22,535 bases of DNA from Candidatus Woesearchaeota archaeon (lineage in GTDB: Archaea > Nanobdellota > Nanobdellia > Woesearchaeales > GW2011-AR15): contig JAMPXQ010000003.1 in assembly GCA_023701075.1 (NCBI GenBank), positions 1 to 22,535 on the forward strand, written 5' to 3'. How positions within the stretch are numbered: position 1 is the stretch's first letter; every line of letters starts with the position of its first letter. Below the pieces are notes generated by a model that saw only the letters and a program-made list of their open reading frames with translations, did no database searches and was not told the DNA's origin. Position numbers and translations under genes: made by a program. Below are positions 1-6,682 of the stretch, in pieces.

Positions 1-758
1 AGATAATCCAGAACTTGATAGACAGGCATTATCTTGATGGGAAGACGATGATGGTATCAGAGATAGGCCTAAAGACAATTGAAACACTTGAAAAATACTG
101 TCCTGAGATAGTCTCAGAAGAATTGACAAAGCATTTTGAAGAGGAGATGGATGAGATAAGGGCGAAGACAAAATCGCCTGAAGAGACTCTAGATGAAGCA
201 AAATTAGAGCTTACAAAGATACTTGAGCATTTCAAGAAGAATGAGCTCAATATCGGGAAGGAGCTTGCGCAGTCATTGAAAGACACAGACAAGATAAAGA
301 ACACGATATGCCCTTGCAACGTCTGCAAGAAAGGGAATTTAGTCATGAAATTCTCAAAAAAGACAAAGCAGCGTTTCATAGCATGCGACCAATATCCGGA
401 TTGCAAGACGATCTTCAATGCACCTCAGCAGGGAGATATAAAAGCGACAGACAAGATATGTGAGCACTGCGGTTTTGCGATAGTGGAAGTGAGGAATAAG
501 AAGAACGCGCAGGTATACTGCGTGAATTCAGCATGCAAGACAAGAGCAGTTGCAGAATCAAAAGAGAAGAAATATCCAGAAGAAGGCATAGAATGTCCTG
601 TCTGCAAGAAAGGCAAGATGGTTCTAAGAAAAAGCTTCTACGGAGAATTTTTAGGATGCAACAATTATCCTGACTGTAAGACAATGATGAAGATGGTCAA
701 TGGTAAGGTGGATCAAACCCCTATAAGCGGCAACAAGACACCAGCAAAGAAGAAATGA
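1..758 (+). CDS. topA: DNA topoisomerase I (type IA), C-terminal part, 5' end outside window
   Basis: Relaxes negatively supercoiled DNA by single-strand passage; only the C-terminal end is present. The frame is open from base 3 with no stop, so the start lies upstream; the TTG at 15 is internal. The first visible residues (IIQNLIDRHYL, then a long segment ending PEIVSEELTKHFEEEMDEI) match the end of the type IA topoisomerase core. Three four-cysteine zinc ribbons follow, at about bases 300-415, 455-545 and 590-690. The first and third share the pattern CxxCKKG...F..C..YPDCKT; the middle one is CxxCG...C...CKT. A short Lys-rich tail ends the protein. The catalytic Tyr is not in the window. 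The gene is convergent with the zinc-ribbon gene at 788-940. Confidence 0.9.
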   Translation, partial: IIQNLIDRHYLDGKTMMVSEIGLKTIETLEKYCPEIVSEELTKHFEEEMDEIRAKTKSPEETLDEAKLELTKILEHFKKNELNIGKELAQSLKDTDKIKNTICPCNVCKKGNLVMKFSKKTKQRFIACDQYPDCKTIFNAPQQGDIKATDKICEHCGFAIVEVRNKKNAQVYCVNSACKTRAVAESKEKKYPEEGIECPVCKKGKMVLRKSFYGEFLGCNNYPDCKTMMKMVNGKVDQTPISGNKTPAKKK

Positions 759-787
759 TTCTATAATGCACAAGATAAACTTTCGTA

Positions 788-940
788 TTATTTCAATTCT
801 CTCACAATATTATTCCCTTCCTTAGTAAGTATGGAAAAGCTAAAACCGCAGTAGACGCATCTTTTCTTCTTCCCTTTTAATTCTCCAGAAGGATTGTATT
901 TCATCTCATGCTTGCATTTAGGGCATTTGAGAAGCAGCAT
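788..940 (-). CDS. small zinc-ribbon protein, 50 aa
   Basis: The protein starts MLLLKCPKCKHEMKYNP and carries two knuckles, CPKC near residue 6 and CVYCG near residue 28, the arrangement of a single zinc ribbon. It ends ILTKEGNNIVRELK followed by TAA. The stop of the upstream membrane-protein gene ends at 942 and this ATG begins at 940, so the two are separated by a single base and are almost certainly co-transcribed and probably translationally coupled. No ribosome-binding site is visible, which fits coupling. The function is unknown; tiny archaeal zinc ribbons of this size may bind nucleic acid or a protein partner, but nothing here shows which. Reality is supported by the Cys spacing and tight junction. 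Confidence 0.7.
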   Translation of the reverse strand: MLLLKCPKCKHEMKYNPSGELKGKKKRCVYCGFSFSILTKEGNNIVRELK

Positions 941-941
941 T

Positions 942-1715
942 TTAGAGTTGCCTTAGAGCGTCTATTCCAGGGCTGTTGTTCCTGTGCAGTTTCTTTATGA
1001 CTCTTCTCTTCATGTGCTTTGGTTTGATGAACCTTATATAAACGACAAGGATGTTGAAGAAGAATCCTAGGAGGAAGTTCACTATCGCAAGCCCTTCAGG
1101 GTCGATTCCTCTGAATATCTCAAGGCCTGAGAACCTTGCAAGTCCATAGAACGCAGATGCAACTCCTAGCGGAATCATGACATATGCAGGGACATTGTCT
1201 GCAAGTTTCAGGGCAAAGAATGAAATGAATATGCTAATTATAGCAGGGATAAACCCTATTATCACATTCTTTATCTCAGAATGTGTCGAGCCTGTGCTCA
1301 CAAGTATTATCAGTGCCAAAGCGACAAGGTATATGAAGAAGAGCCCTGATTCAAGCATGTTCTTCTCTTCGATGACTTCGACATCATCAATGACTTCTTT
1401 TATAGTTTCATTAGTATCTGTTTTCTTGAAATCTTCTTTGGCGTCTTTGATTTCCTTGTTCGATGCCTGGGCCATGAAGCTTCCAAACCCTTTCTTTAGC
1501 ATGCTCACCATATCTTTTTCTACAGGATCAGTATGCTTCGTCTCTTTTCCGGCCTTCTCCTTCTCAAGTTCCAAGAACACTTCATCTATGATGTTCTTCC
1601 TATGCCCGGCGTCCAGGAGCACTTTCTCTATCTCTTCAAGAGGGATGCCTTTATTCCTCTCGGCTTCTACATATTCAATAAGTTGCTTTTTGAGGTACTC
1701 ATGGAAATTGTCCAT
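942..1715 (-). CDS. membrane protein with N-terminal helical/HTH-like domain, 257 aa
   Basis: Not assigned to a named family. Residues 1-50 form a compact helical unit (pattern KQLIEYV...KGIPLEEIEKVLLDAGH...I.EVF) of a kind often seen at the N-terminus of DPANN membrane proteins. A charged, mostly Lys/Glu/Asp linker runs from about 50 to 120. Four hydrophobic segments follow at about 122-141, 150-170, 174-192 and 205-228, then a basic tail (KPKHMKRRVIKKLHR), suggesting a cytoplasmic C-terminus. The ATG at 1715 is supported by a TATA element centred 27 bases upstream, giving a leaderless mRNA. It is the first gene of a two-gene operon with the zinc ribbon at 788-940. Confidence 0.75.
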   Translation of the reverse strand: MDNFHEYLKKQLIEYVEAERNKGIPLEEIEKVLLDAGHRKNIIDEVFLELEKEKAGKETKHTDPVEKDMVSMLKKGFGSFMAQASNKEIKDAKEDFKKTDTNETIKEVIDDVEVIEEKNMLESGLFFIYLVALALIILVSTGSTHSEIKNVIIGFIPAIISIFISFFALKLADNVPAYVMIPLGVASAFYGLARFSGLEIFRGIDPEGLAIVNFLLGFFFNILVVYIRFIKPKHMKRRVIKKLHRNNSPGIDALRQL

Positions 1716-1737
1716 ACGTAAGATAGAACAAATGTGG

Positions 1738-1746
1738 TATATAAGG
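1738..1746 (-). promoter_or_regulatory. TATA box for the membrane-protein operon
   Basis: Reads CCTTATATA on the minus strand, centred 27 bases upstream of the ATG at 1715. The spacing implies a transcript starting at or next to the start codon. Confidence 0.7.
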
Positions 1747-1831
1747 TTTTTGTTAGCCTATGAGTTGTCCAGAATATGTAGCATACATCTAGTCCTAAGA
1801 TAATCTCTCAAGATAAAGAAGTGCACATCAA

Positions 1832-1932
1832 CCCTAATCTCTGATTTCATCAACGTTAGAAAAGAACATCAAGGATTCTAAAAACAATATTGACTCTGCC
1901 AACATCTCTTATGGAAGCTATTGGAGGGCAGG
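1832..1932 (-). repeat. intergenic repeated element, copy A (candidate structured RNA)
   Basis: This 101-base stretch is homologous to 10549-10649. Eighteen bases are identical at the plus-strand left end (CTAATCTCTGATTTCATC), then ACGTTAGAA, a 13-base block ACTCTGCCAACAT, and AGGGCAGG at the right end; 34 of the first 40 plus-strand columns match. Read on the minus strand it begins with CCTGCC, which can pair with GGCAG, and ends with UUCUAA facing UUAGGG, a helix closed through two U-G pairs that become U-A pairs in copy B. It lies 70 bases beyond the scpB stop, in the same orientation as scpB. No open reading frame is convincing. The orientation and RNA nature are inference. Confidence 0.7.
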
Positions 1933-1983
1933 AAAAAAAGTAATCTAAAAAATAATAATCCTATAAGACTGCAATTAGATTAT

Positions 1984-1991
1984 AAAAAAAA
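1984..1991 (-). terminator. T-run terminator after scpB
   Basis: Eight Ts on the minus strand begin ten bases beyond the scpB stop. Two more T-rich tracts lie further on, at about 1947-1953 and 1933-1939. Archaeal RNA polymerase typically stops at such U tracts. Confidence 0.55.
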
Positions 1992-2001
1992 TATCAAAAG
2001 A

Positions 2002-2691
2002 TCAAAGCTCGCTGAATTCTTCCTGCTCTTTCTTCTCATCCTTTGTTTCAGGTTCATTTACTTTTGGAGAATCATCTAGTTCACTAGTCTCATCCCTATT
2101 TTCATCGTTCATAACCTTCTCTTCAATCTTCTGCGCGCTCTGCTCAGCCTTGGTGATCTCCATGGCAAGTTCTTTTGTCTCAGGCTCAGGAATCTTCTGC
2201 ATGACTTTGCCGAAGATCTCTTTGATGTTCCTTCCGCCTTCTACATCAAAATAAGTATAGAACTTCTCAGTGAGCGTTATCTGCATGCTCCTGCCTTTTG
2301 GCTGCTTCTTTAAGAATTCAAGTTCTTCAAGCACAGCGATATGGTCATATGCCTTGTTATGTCTTATATCGACGATCTCGCTCTGAAGCACTGGCGCTTT
2401 CCAGGCGATGACAGCAAGAGTCTCAAGCACAGTCTTAGGTAGCTCCATCTCAGAGACGATCTTTCTAACAAGCGGCAGGTACTGCTCTCTCACAGTGAGT
2501 TTCCACCCATCCTTCTCTTCTACGATCATTATAGGGCTGTCCCTTTTCTCATATTCTTCCTTTAGCTTCGCTATGTTTGTCTCTAGCACCTGCTTATTGG
2601 AAGCCCCTGTGAGCCTGAGGAGAGTTTCGCTGTCCATGAGCCTCCCTGAAGCGAACAAGAGAGCCTCAATCTGATTTTTGTAGTCTGTCAT
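2002..2691 (-). CDS. scpB: segregation and condensation protein B (ScpB)
   Basis: ScpB is the winged-helix accessory subunit of the SMC-ScpAB condensin that organises and segregates the chromosome. The 229-residue product opens with the family's first winged helix (IEALLFASGRLMDSETLLRL, residues 8-27). The hallmark segment ELPKTVLETLAVIAWK follows near residues 83-98, then PVLQSEIVDIR and the second winged helix ending KFYTYFD. After about residue 155 comes an acidic low-complexity tail of about 60-70 residues rich in Glu, Asp and Lys, probably disordered. The start overlaps the end of the preceding gene (2666-3274) by 26 bases, so the two are translationally linked. No SMC or clear ScpA gene is in the window. 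Confidence 0.9.
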   Translation of the reverse strand: MTDYKNQIEALLFASGRLMDSETLLRLTGASNKQVLETNIAKLKEEYEKRDSPIMIVEEKDGWKLTVREQYLPLVRKIVSEMELPKTVLETLAVIAWKAPVLQSEIVDIRHNKAYDHIAVLEELEFLKKQPKGRSMQITLTEKFYTYFDVEGGRNIKEIFGKVMQKIPEPETKELAMEITKAEQSAQKIEEKVMNDENRDETSELDDSPKVNEPETKDEKKEQEEFSEL

Positions 2692-3274
2692 TTTTTACTG
2701 CTTTGTATAAGTCTCCCTCTTTTTTAATCTTCCCTTCTTTGACAAGGACTTCAAGTATCTTTTCTACGTTTTCTTTGTCAACGCCCATGAATTCAACCAT
2801 CTCTTGTATCTTCATAGGTCTCATTGCGCATAGCACCACGATGAAATTCCTAAGCAGCACGGCAGTGTTCTTCACAAACCTTACATTCGTATCCTTTATC
2901 TGCATTATCCCGGTATTAAGCGCATGCAGCCTTCCCTGCAGGTCATTGAGGAATCCGGATAATACATTGTTCTTGAAGACTATTTTCTCAGGCTCGATGA
3001 CTTCGACACTGGAAGGCATATAGTCAAAGCAGAATATCAAAAGATCCATCTCATCTTTCACAAGCACTTCAAGCTCCACAAAAGTCGAGAAGAAATTCTC
3101 CTGCTCTTCAGGCTTCTCGATCTTTTCCTTTATGACCTTGAAATTCTCCTTGACTCTTTTTATCTGTGCATCAAGGGTCTCCTCAACATACTTCTTTGGC
3201 TTTCCGACGACTTCTAGGATGGCGCGAACATATATTCCGCCTTTTGATACAGCTTCTTTGACATTTTTATCCAT
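2666..3274 (-). CDS. conserved hypothetical protein with C-terminal winged helix, upstream of scpB
   Basis: A 202-residue soluble protein. The N-terminal part carries the pattern AILEVVGKPKKYVEETL. The middle has F.ELEVLVK and then FDYMPSSVEVIEPEKIVF, followed by FLNDLQGRLHALN. I recognise this YMPSS.E...PE pattern as a recurring archaeal/DPANN family but know no function for it. Residues about 145-195 look like a winged helix (IQEMVEFMGVDKENVEKILEVL..EGKIKKEGDLYKAV). It overlaps scpB by 26 bases. The position beside scpB and the terminal winged helix invite comparison with ScpA, a kleisin, but the sequence does not look like ScpA to me. The ATG at 3274 is supported by a TATA-like element centred 26 bases upstream. 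Confidence 0.8.
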   Translation of the reverse strand: MDKNVKEAVSKGGIYVRAILEVVGKPKKYVEETLDAQIKRVKENFKVIKEKIEKPEEQENFFSTFVELEVLVKDEMDLLIFCFDYMPSSVEVIEPEKIVFKNNVLSGFLNDLQGRLHALNTGIMQIKDTNVRFVKNTAVLLRNFIVVLCAMRPMKIQEMVEFMGVDKENVEKILEVLVKEGKIKKEGDLYKAVKNDRLQKSD

Positions 3275-3296
3275 GATGCCTTTGAATGCTGAAATG

Positions 3297-3304
3297 TTTA
3301 AATT
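3297..3304 (-). promoter_or_regulatory. TATA-like element for the 3274-2002 operon
   Basis: AATTTAAA on the minus strand, centred about 26 bases upstream of the ATG at 3274, consistent with a leaderless message. It is less canonical than the other boxes. Confidence 0.5.
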
Positions 3305-3410
3305 GTTTTCGCTGGATGGCGCAAGATAGGCCCTTTTGGCTATACGAATAATAAATGGAAGAATATGGAAGCGTTATGAGCATATTCTCTCAGGAAGTCT
3401 CAATAATCTT

Positions 3411-3418
3411 TTTATATA
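3411..3418 (+). promoter_or_regulatory. TATA box for RAM-domain gene
   Basis: TTTATATA centred about 25 bases upstream of the ATG at 3439. This fixes the start at 3439 rather than at the in-frame codon at 3355, which would put the promoter inside the gene. Confidence 0.75.
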
Positions 3419-3438
3419 GTCATGAATTATCAACATGT

Positions 3439-3672
3439 ATGACAAAAGTATACCTCTTATTAAGGACAGAGAACAGCAAACTAGGGATAGTGAAGGCCCA
3501 GCTCTCGAAATTCGAAGAGATAAAAGAGCTTGATGAGGTCTTTGGCAGATATGATCTGATAGCGAAGATAGAGACTGAGAATAGTCCTGCGATAAAGAGG
3601 TTCATCCAGAATAAGATAAGGGTTCAGGAAGGCATAAAGAGCATCGAGACTGTGTTTGCAGCAGAAGAATAG
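3439..3672 (+). CDS. stand-alone RAM (Lrp/AsnC ligand-binding) domain protein, 77 aa
   Basis: The product is a single alpha/beta RAM domain, the effector-binding and oligomerising half of Lrp/AsnC regulators, without a helix-turn-helix. Visible family features are MTKVYLLLRTE as the first strand, the helix/strand region around FEEIKELDEVFGRYDLIAKI, and the last strand GIKSIETVFA. Stand-alone RAM proteins can bind amino acids or other small ligands and may assemble with full-length Lrp proteins; no such partner is in this window. The message appears leaderless. Seven Ts immediately after the stop form its terminator. Confidence 0.85.
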   Translation: MTKVYLLLRTENSKLGIVKAQLSKFEEIKELDEVFGRYDLIAKIETENSPAIKRFIQNKIRVQEGIKSIETVFAAEE

Positions 3673-3679
3673 TTTTTTT
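3673..3679 (+). terminator. T-run terminator after RAM gene
   Basis: Seven consecutive Ts begin at the base after the stop codon, typical of archaeal termination. No stable hairpin precedes it. Confidence 0.55.
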
Positions 3680-3731
3680 CGTTTATTATGATAAGTCATC
3701 CAATTTTGGCAGTTGTCTTTTGATTTGTTAG

Positions 3732-3762
3732 AATACCCCCTTCATAGGGATGATTAGGTATT
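3732..3762. other. imperfect stem-loop upstream of the oxidoreductase promoter
   Basis: AATACC (3732-3737) pairs with GGTATT (3757-3762), and CCCT (3738-3741) pairs with AGGG (3746-3749) around a TCAT loop. This makes ten base pairs with a seven-base bulge on the 3' side. It ends 11 bases before the TATA box of the next gene, so it is more likely a DNA-level site or the tail of the upstream transcript than a leader structure. Confidence 0.4.
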
Positions 3763-3773
3763 TTATTAGCAAG

Positions 3774-3783
3774 AAATATAAAT
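3774..3783 (+). promoter_or_regulatory. TATA box for the oxidoreductase pair
   Basis: AAATATAAAT centred about 26 bases upstream of the ATG at 3804, consistent with a leaderless transcript. Confidence 0.7.
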
Positions 3784-3803
3784 TCAGGTTCTAATTTTCA
3801 TGT

Positions 3804-4769
3804 ATGCGGCGTCTTGCGATAGTAGGAGGTTTAGGTTTCTTAGGCAAGTATCTTCAAAAGATCCTAAAGAGAGAGTACAAGGGATATGAGATATTTGTCC
3901 TGGACATTCAAAAAGAGCCGGGCGATAAGATGCAGAAGGATTTTAAGTATTTCCAATGCGATATAGCAGATTATGCGCAGCTTGAGAAGATAGTGAAGGG
4001 ATGTTCAGTCTTGTTTCACCTTGCAGGAATGGTCTCATATCACAGGAAGGATCTTCCGGATATGGAAAAGGTAAACATCTTAGGGACAAGGAATGTCTGT
4101 GAAGCATGCAAGAAGCATAAGATAAAGCTAGTCTATGCAAGTTCAACCTCAGCAGTCGGGATAGGTCTTGAGGGAATATCTGATGAAGGCATATATCCTT
4201 CAAAGGTCCATGGAACCATCAATGGCTATTCAAGGACCAAGCTGGAAGCTGAATTGATAGTCCAAAGATATAGTGATTCAGTGGATGTGATTATAGCAGA
4301 TTTGGCAGCGATAATAGGAGACAATATCTATTTTGAGAAAGCTGTCAGGGCGCATAGGTCAAGGGTCTGTTTCCTGTTTGATACATATAATACAATAGTA
4401 GATGTAAGGGACGCAGCCGAGGCGATGGTTTATCTTGAGAAGCATGGTATCCCAGGTGAAAGATATATAGTGGCGGCGGATATCAGCAAGACATCAGGAT
4501 TTCAGGAATGCTTGATGCGTCTTTTGCATGTCTCATCGTTTAAGGTTACGCTAAAGAAACAGCAGATAGCTTTTCTGAAAAAAACAGTTAGGTTCCTTGA
4601 AACTTTCCTAGGAGACAGCGTTCTTCCGGTGAGTTCAGATTTTCTGATGACAGCTGATCAGGATAAGATGTTTTCGAATCAGAAGATGATCCGGCTAGGT
4701 TGGAAGCCGAAACATTCATTAAACGAGACATTGTCTCATTTTGTTGGTAAATATGGAATTGAAAGATAA
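3804..4769 (+). CDS. NAD(P)-dependent epimerase/dehydratase-type extended SDR
   Basis: A 321-residue extended short-chain dehydrogenase, probably acting on a nucleotide sugar, sterol-like or lipid-linked substrate; the substrate cannot be read from sequence. The N-terminal Rossmann motif GGLGFLG is at residues 8-14. The acidic residue after strand 2 (FVLDIQ, near 34) suggests NAD preference. The catalytic set is visible: serines in YASSTSAVG (111-119), Tyr142 and Lys146 in GYSRTKLEAE. Length fits the family. The 3' end overlaps the next SDR gene by 17 bases, so both are likely made together and may act in sequence on one substrate. Confidence 0.85.
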   Translation: MRRLAIVGGLGFLGKYLQKILKREYKGYEIFVLDIQKEPGDKMQKDFKYFQCDIADYAQLEKIVKGCSVLFHLAGMVSYHRKDLPDMEKVNILGTRNVCEACKKHKIKLVYASSTSAVGIGLEGISDEGIYPSKVHGTINGYSRTKLEAELIVQRYSDSVDVIIADLAAIIGDNIYFEKAVRAHRSRVCFLFDTYNTIVDVRDAAEAMVYLEKHGIPGERYIVAADISKTSGFQECLMRLLHVSSFKVTLKKQQIAFLKKTVRFLETFLGDSVLPVSSDFLMTADQDKMFSNQKMIRLGWKPKHSLNETLSHFVGKYGIER

Positions 4770-5523
4770 GATTGTTTTGATATCCGGGGCGACAGGAGGG
4801 CTGGGCAAGGAACTGGTCAGAGGCATGGCTGGTTATGCAGAAAAGATAATCTTATTGGCGAGGAACAAAGACAAGGTCTTGGAATTAATTGAGGGATATG
4901 AGCCGGGTAAGTTTGATTATTTTCTTGTTGATTTGTCTAATAGGAAGGAATTGCTGTCAGTCTGCAAAAAGATAAAGAAGAGATATGGACGAATAGATAT
5001 TCTAATAAATAATGCTGCAGTAGGCACCCACAAAAGTTTTTTAGGGTCTTCTCTTGATGATCTATGGTACATGCAGGAGATGACGCTCAATGCGCACCTT
5101 TTGCTGACGTATGAATTGTTTCCTCTGATGACGGATGGCGGAAAAGTTGTGAACATAGGTTCAGTAGCAGAAGCGATAAGCCTTCCTATCATGGGGAACT
5201 ATTCAATGGCGAAATCAGCATTATACACCTTCAGTAATGTCCTTAGGATGGAAGCAAAGGAAAGAGGTATGACAGTCCTTCACGTGACACTAGGTCCGCT
5301 GGAGAACGAGAATTTCAATGCAAATATGCTATCCGGATCAAAAGGTGTCTCCAAGTCAAAAAAGACATCATTAAGCTATGCTTCAGGGAAGATAATCTCA
5401 GCTATGAAAAAGGATAAGTCTAGGATAATAGTTCCATGGTTCTATTCATCCATAATCTGTTTTGATTTTCTGTTTCGCAGCATTTCCGATGCTCTGAAAG
5501 TGAAGTTCTTTAAATCGAGATGA
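4753..5523 (+). CDS. classical short-chain dehydrogenase/reductase
   Basis: A 256-residue classical SDR. The cofactor motif SGATGGLG is at residues 11-18, the structural motif NNAA at 86-89, and the catalytic set Ser137 (NIGSV), Tyr150 and Lys154 (YSMAK) is complete. Residue 37 is Arg (LLARNKD), suggesting NADP use. I prefer the ATG at 4753 (MELKDKIVLISG) over the TTG at 4741 because it gives the usual short N-terminus and has a GGT just upstream. It overlaps the preceding epimerase gene by 17 bases. The last 40 residues (IIVPWFYSSIICFDFLF...) are hydrophobic and may touch the membrane, suggesting a lipid-like substrate. Confidence 0.85.
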   Translation: MELKDKIVLISGATGGLGKELVRGMAGYAEKIILLARNKDKVLELIEGYEPGKFDYFLVDLSNRKELLSVCKKIKKRYGRIDILINNAAVGTHKSFLGSSLDDLWYMQEMTLNAHLLLTYELFPLMTDGGKVVNIGSVAEAISLPIMGNYSMAKSALYTFSNVLRMEAKERGMTVLHVTLGPLENENFNANMLSGSKGVSKSKKTSLSYASGKIISAMKKDKSRIIVPWFYSSIICFDFLFRSISDALKVKFFKSR

Positions 5524-5627
5524 AACCAGGATATTAGATAAGTCTCTGCCTTTCATTAGAAGAATTTACCGAGATTATAGTGCCATAATCTATTTTAATA
5601 GAACTCATTTATGTTTCTCTTTAGTCT

Positions 5628-6647
5628 ATGGCAAACATAAATACCAAGGATAATTGGGACAGGATATGGGAGAAAGAATCAGAGAATCCATGGCGGTTCT
5701 ACCCAAAGACGGTTTCTAATATAAAATCAGTGGTCGGCATAGGAAAAAAGGTTCTGGAGCTTGGGTGCGGGGCAGGCATGCTGCTTGATGCATTGAAGGA
5801 AGGGAATGATGTCACAGGTCTTGATATAAGCTCTAAAGCAATAGATCTGTTGGATAAGAAAGGGATTAAAGGCGTAGTGTCTGTCCTTCCGGATATACCT
5901 TTTATGGATGAGACATTTGATGTGGTGATAGCCGCAGAGACACTGGAGCATCTGGATGACGACAAAGGCACGCTAAAAGAAGCGTTCAGGGTCTGTAAGA
6001 AGCAAGGGACTGTAATAGTTACAGTTCCAAACAGCGTATTGACTCCGCAGGAGACAGAGTATCATGTGAGGACATATACAAAAGGTACATTGCAGAAATT
6101 ATTCCACGGATTTACAAATGACTTGGATATAATGGAATTCACAGATAGGTTCTGCACAGAAAAAGAGATTGATGGGGCAAGAATCAGGATATCTCTTGAT
6201 GTATTGATGGCAGTAGGCAGGAAAGAATCAGATTTTATGAAAAAGGATTATGCAGATATTGATGATCCGTTGCCTGATGCAGAAGGACGTAAGCATTTTC
6301 TGCAGGCAAGGAAAGCAGCTGAAAAAAAAGATTATGATGGGGTGATAAGCAGCATAGATGATGCATTAAGCTTTGGGTATAATAGGACGAAATCTCTAGA
6401 GCTCCTTGGCGTAGCCTATATCAAGAAGAATGATTTCAAAAAAGCTTTTGAGGTATATAATGAGCTCATTTCTCTAGGTTCAGATTCTCCTGAGGTAATG
6501 AATAACATCGCAAATCTGTATTTCATGCGAAAGGAATATGAGAAGACATTGCATTTTCTGAAGAAGGCTCTTGGACTGGGCCATCATGACAAAGATAAGA
6601 TACAGCGAAATATCATAGCAATCGAGAACATGATGAAGCATGGATAG
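5628..6647 (+). CDS. class I SAM methyltransferase fused to TPR repeats
   Basis: A 339-residue two-domain protein. Residues about 1-200 are a Rossmann-fold methyltransferase of the Methyltransf_11 type: SAM-binding motif I VLELGCGAG (42-50), acidic motif GLDIS near 64-68, and DVVIAAETLEHL as motif II/post-II. Residues about 220-335 form tandem helical hairpins of TPR type, with patterns such as A..KKDYDGVISSIDDAL, AYIKKNDFKKAFEVY and LYFMRKEYEKTLHFL. The TPR part probably recruits a protein partner or substrate. A weak TATA-like element (TATTTTAATA, 5591-5600) lies about 30 bases upstream of the ATG. The substrate is unknown; the adjacent SDR pair may hint at sugar or lipid modification. Confidence 0.85.
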   Translation: MANINTKDNWDRIWEKESENPWRFYPKTVSNIKSVVGIGKKVLELGCGAGMLLDALKEGNDVTGLDISSKAIDLLDKKGIKGVVSVLPDIPFMDETFDVVIAAETLEHLDDDKGTLKEAFRVCKKQGTVIVTVPNSVLTPQETEYHVRTYTKGTLQKLFHGFTNDLDIMEFTDRFCTEKEIDGARIRISLDVLMAVGRKESDFMKKDYADIDDPLPDAEGRKHFLQARKAAEKKDYDGVISSIDDALSFGYNRTKSLELLGVAYIKKNDFKKAFEVYNELISLGSDSPEVMNNIANLYFMRKEYEKTLHFLKKALGLGHHDKDKIQRNIIAIENMMKHG

Positions 6648-6682
6648 GTGTGTTATGTAATGGTTCTTTTTGGCCTCTCAGC

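Noticed and set aside
1177..1803. 208-codon open frame opposite the membrane-protein gene
   Set aside because: Antisense to the 257-residue membrane protein, Ser/Phe-rich, and without start signals. The minus-strand gene has a TATA box, membrane segments and a coupled downstream gene.
1832..1932. box C/D guide RNA reading of the repeated element
   Set aside because: A TTGATGA-like sequence and CTGA/TGAT occur, but C and D boxes are not in the required order and spacing, copy B has GGATGA instead, and 101 bases is long for an archaeal C/D RNA.
1716..2001. transposon or MITE explanation for the repeated element
   Set aside because: No terminal inverted repeats, no target-site duplication and no transposase. 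Not excluded, but the helix-preserving changes favour an RNA.
2666..3274. calling this gene scpA
   Set aside because: Only position and a terminal winged helix argue for it; the sequence lacks recognisable ScpA kleisin features and matches a separate conserved hypothetical pattern.
3355..3438. longer N-terminus for the RAM protein
   Set aside because: The TATA box at 3411-3418 would fall inside the coding region, and the RAM domain begins exactly at the ATG at 3439.
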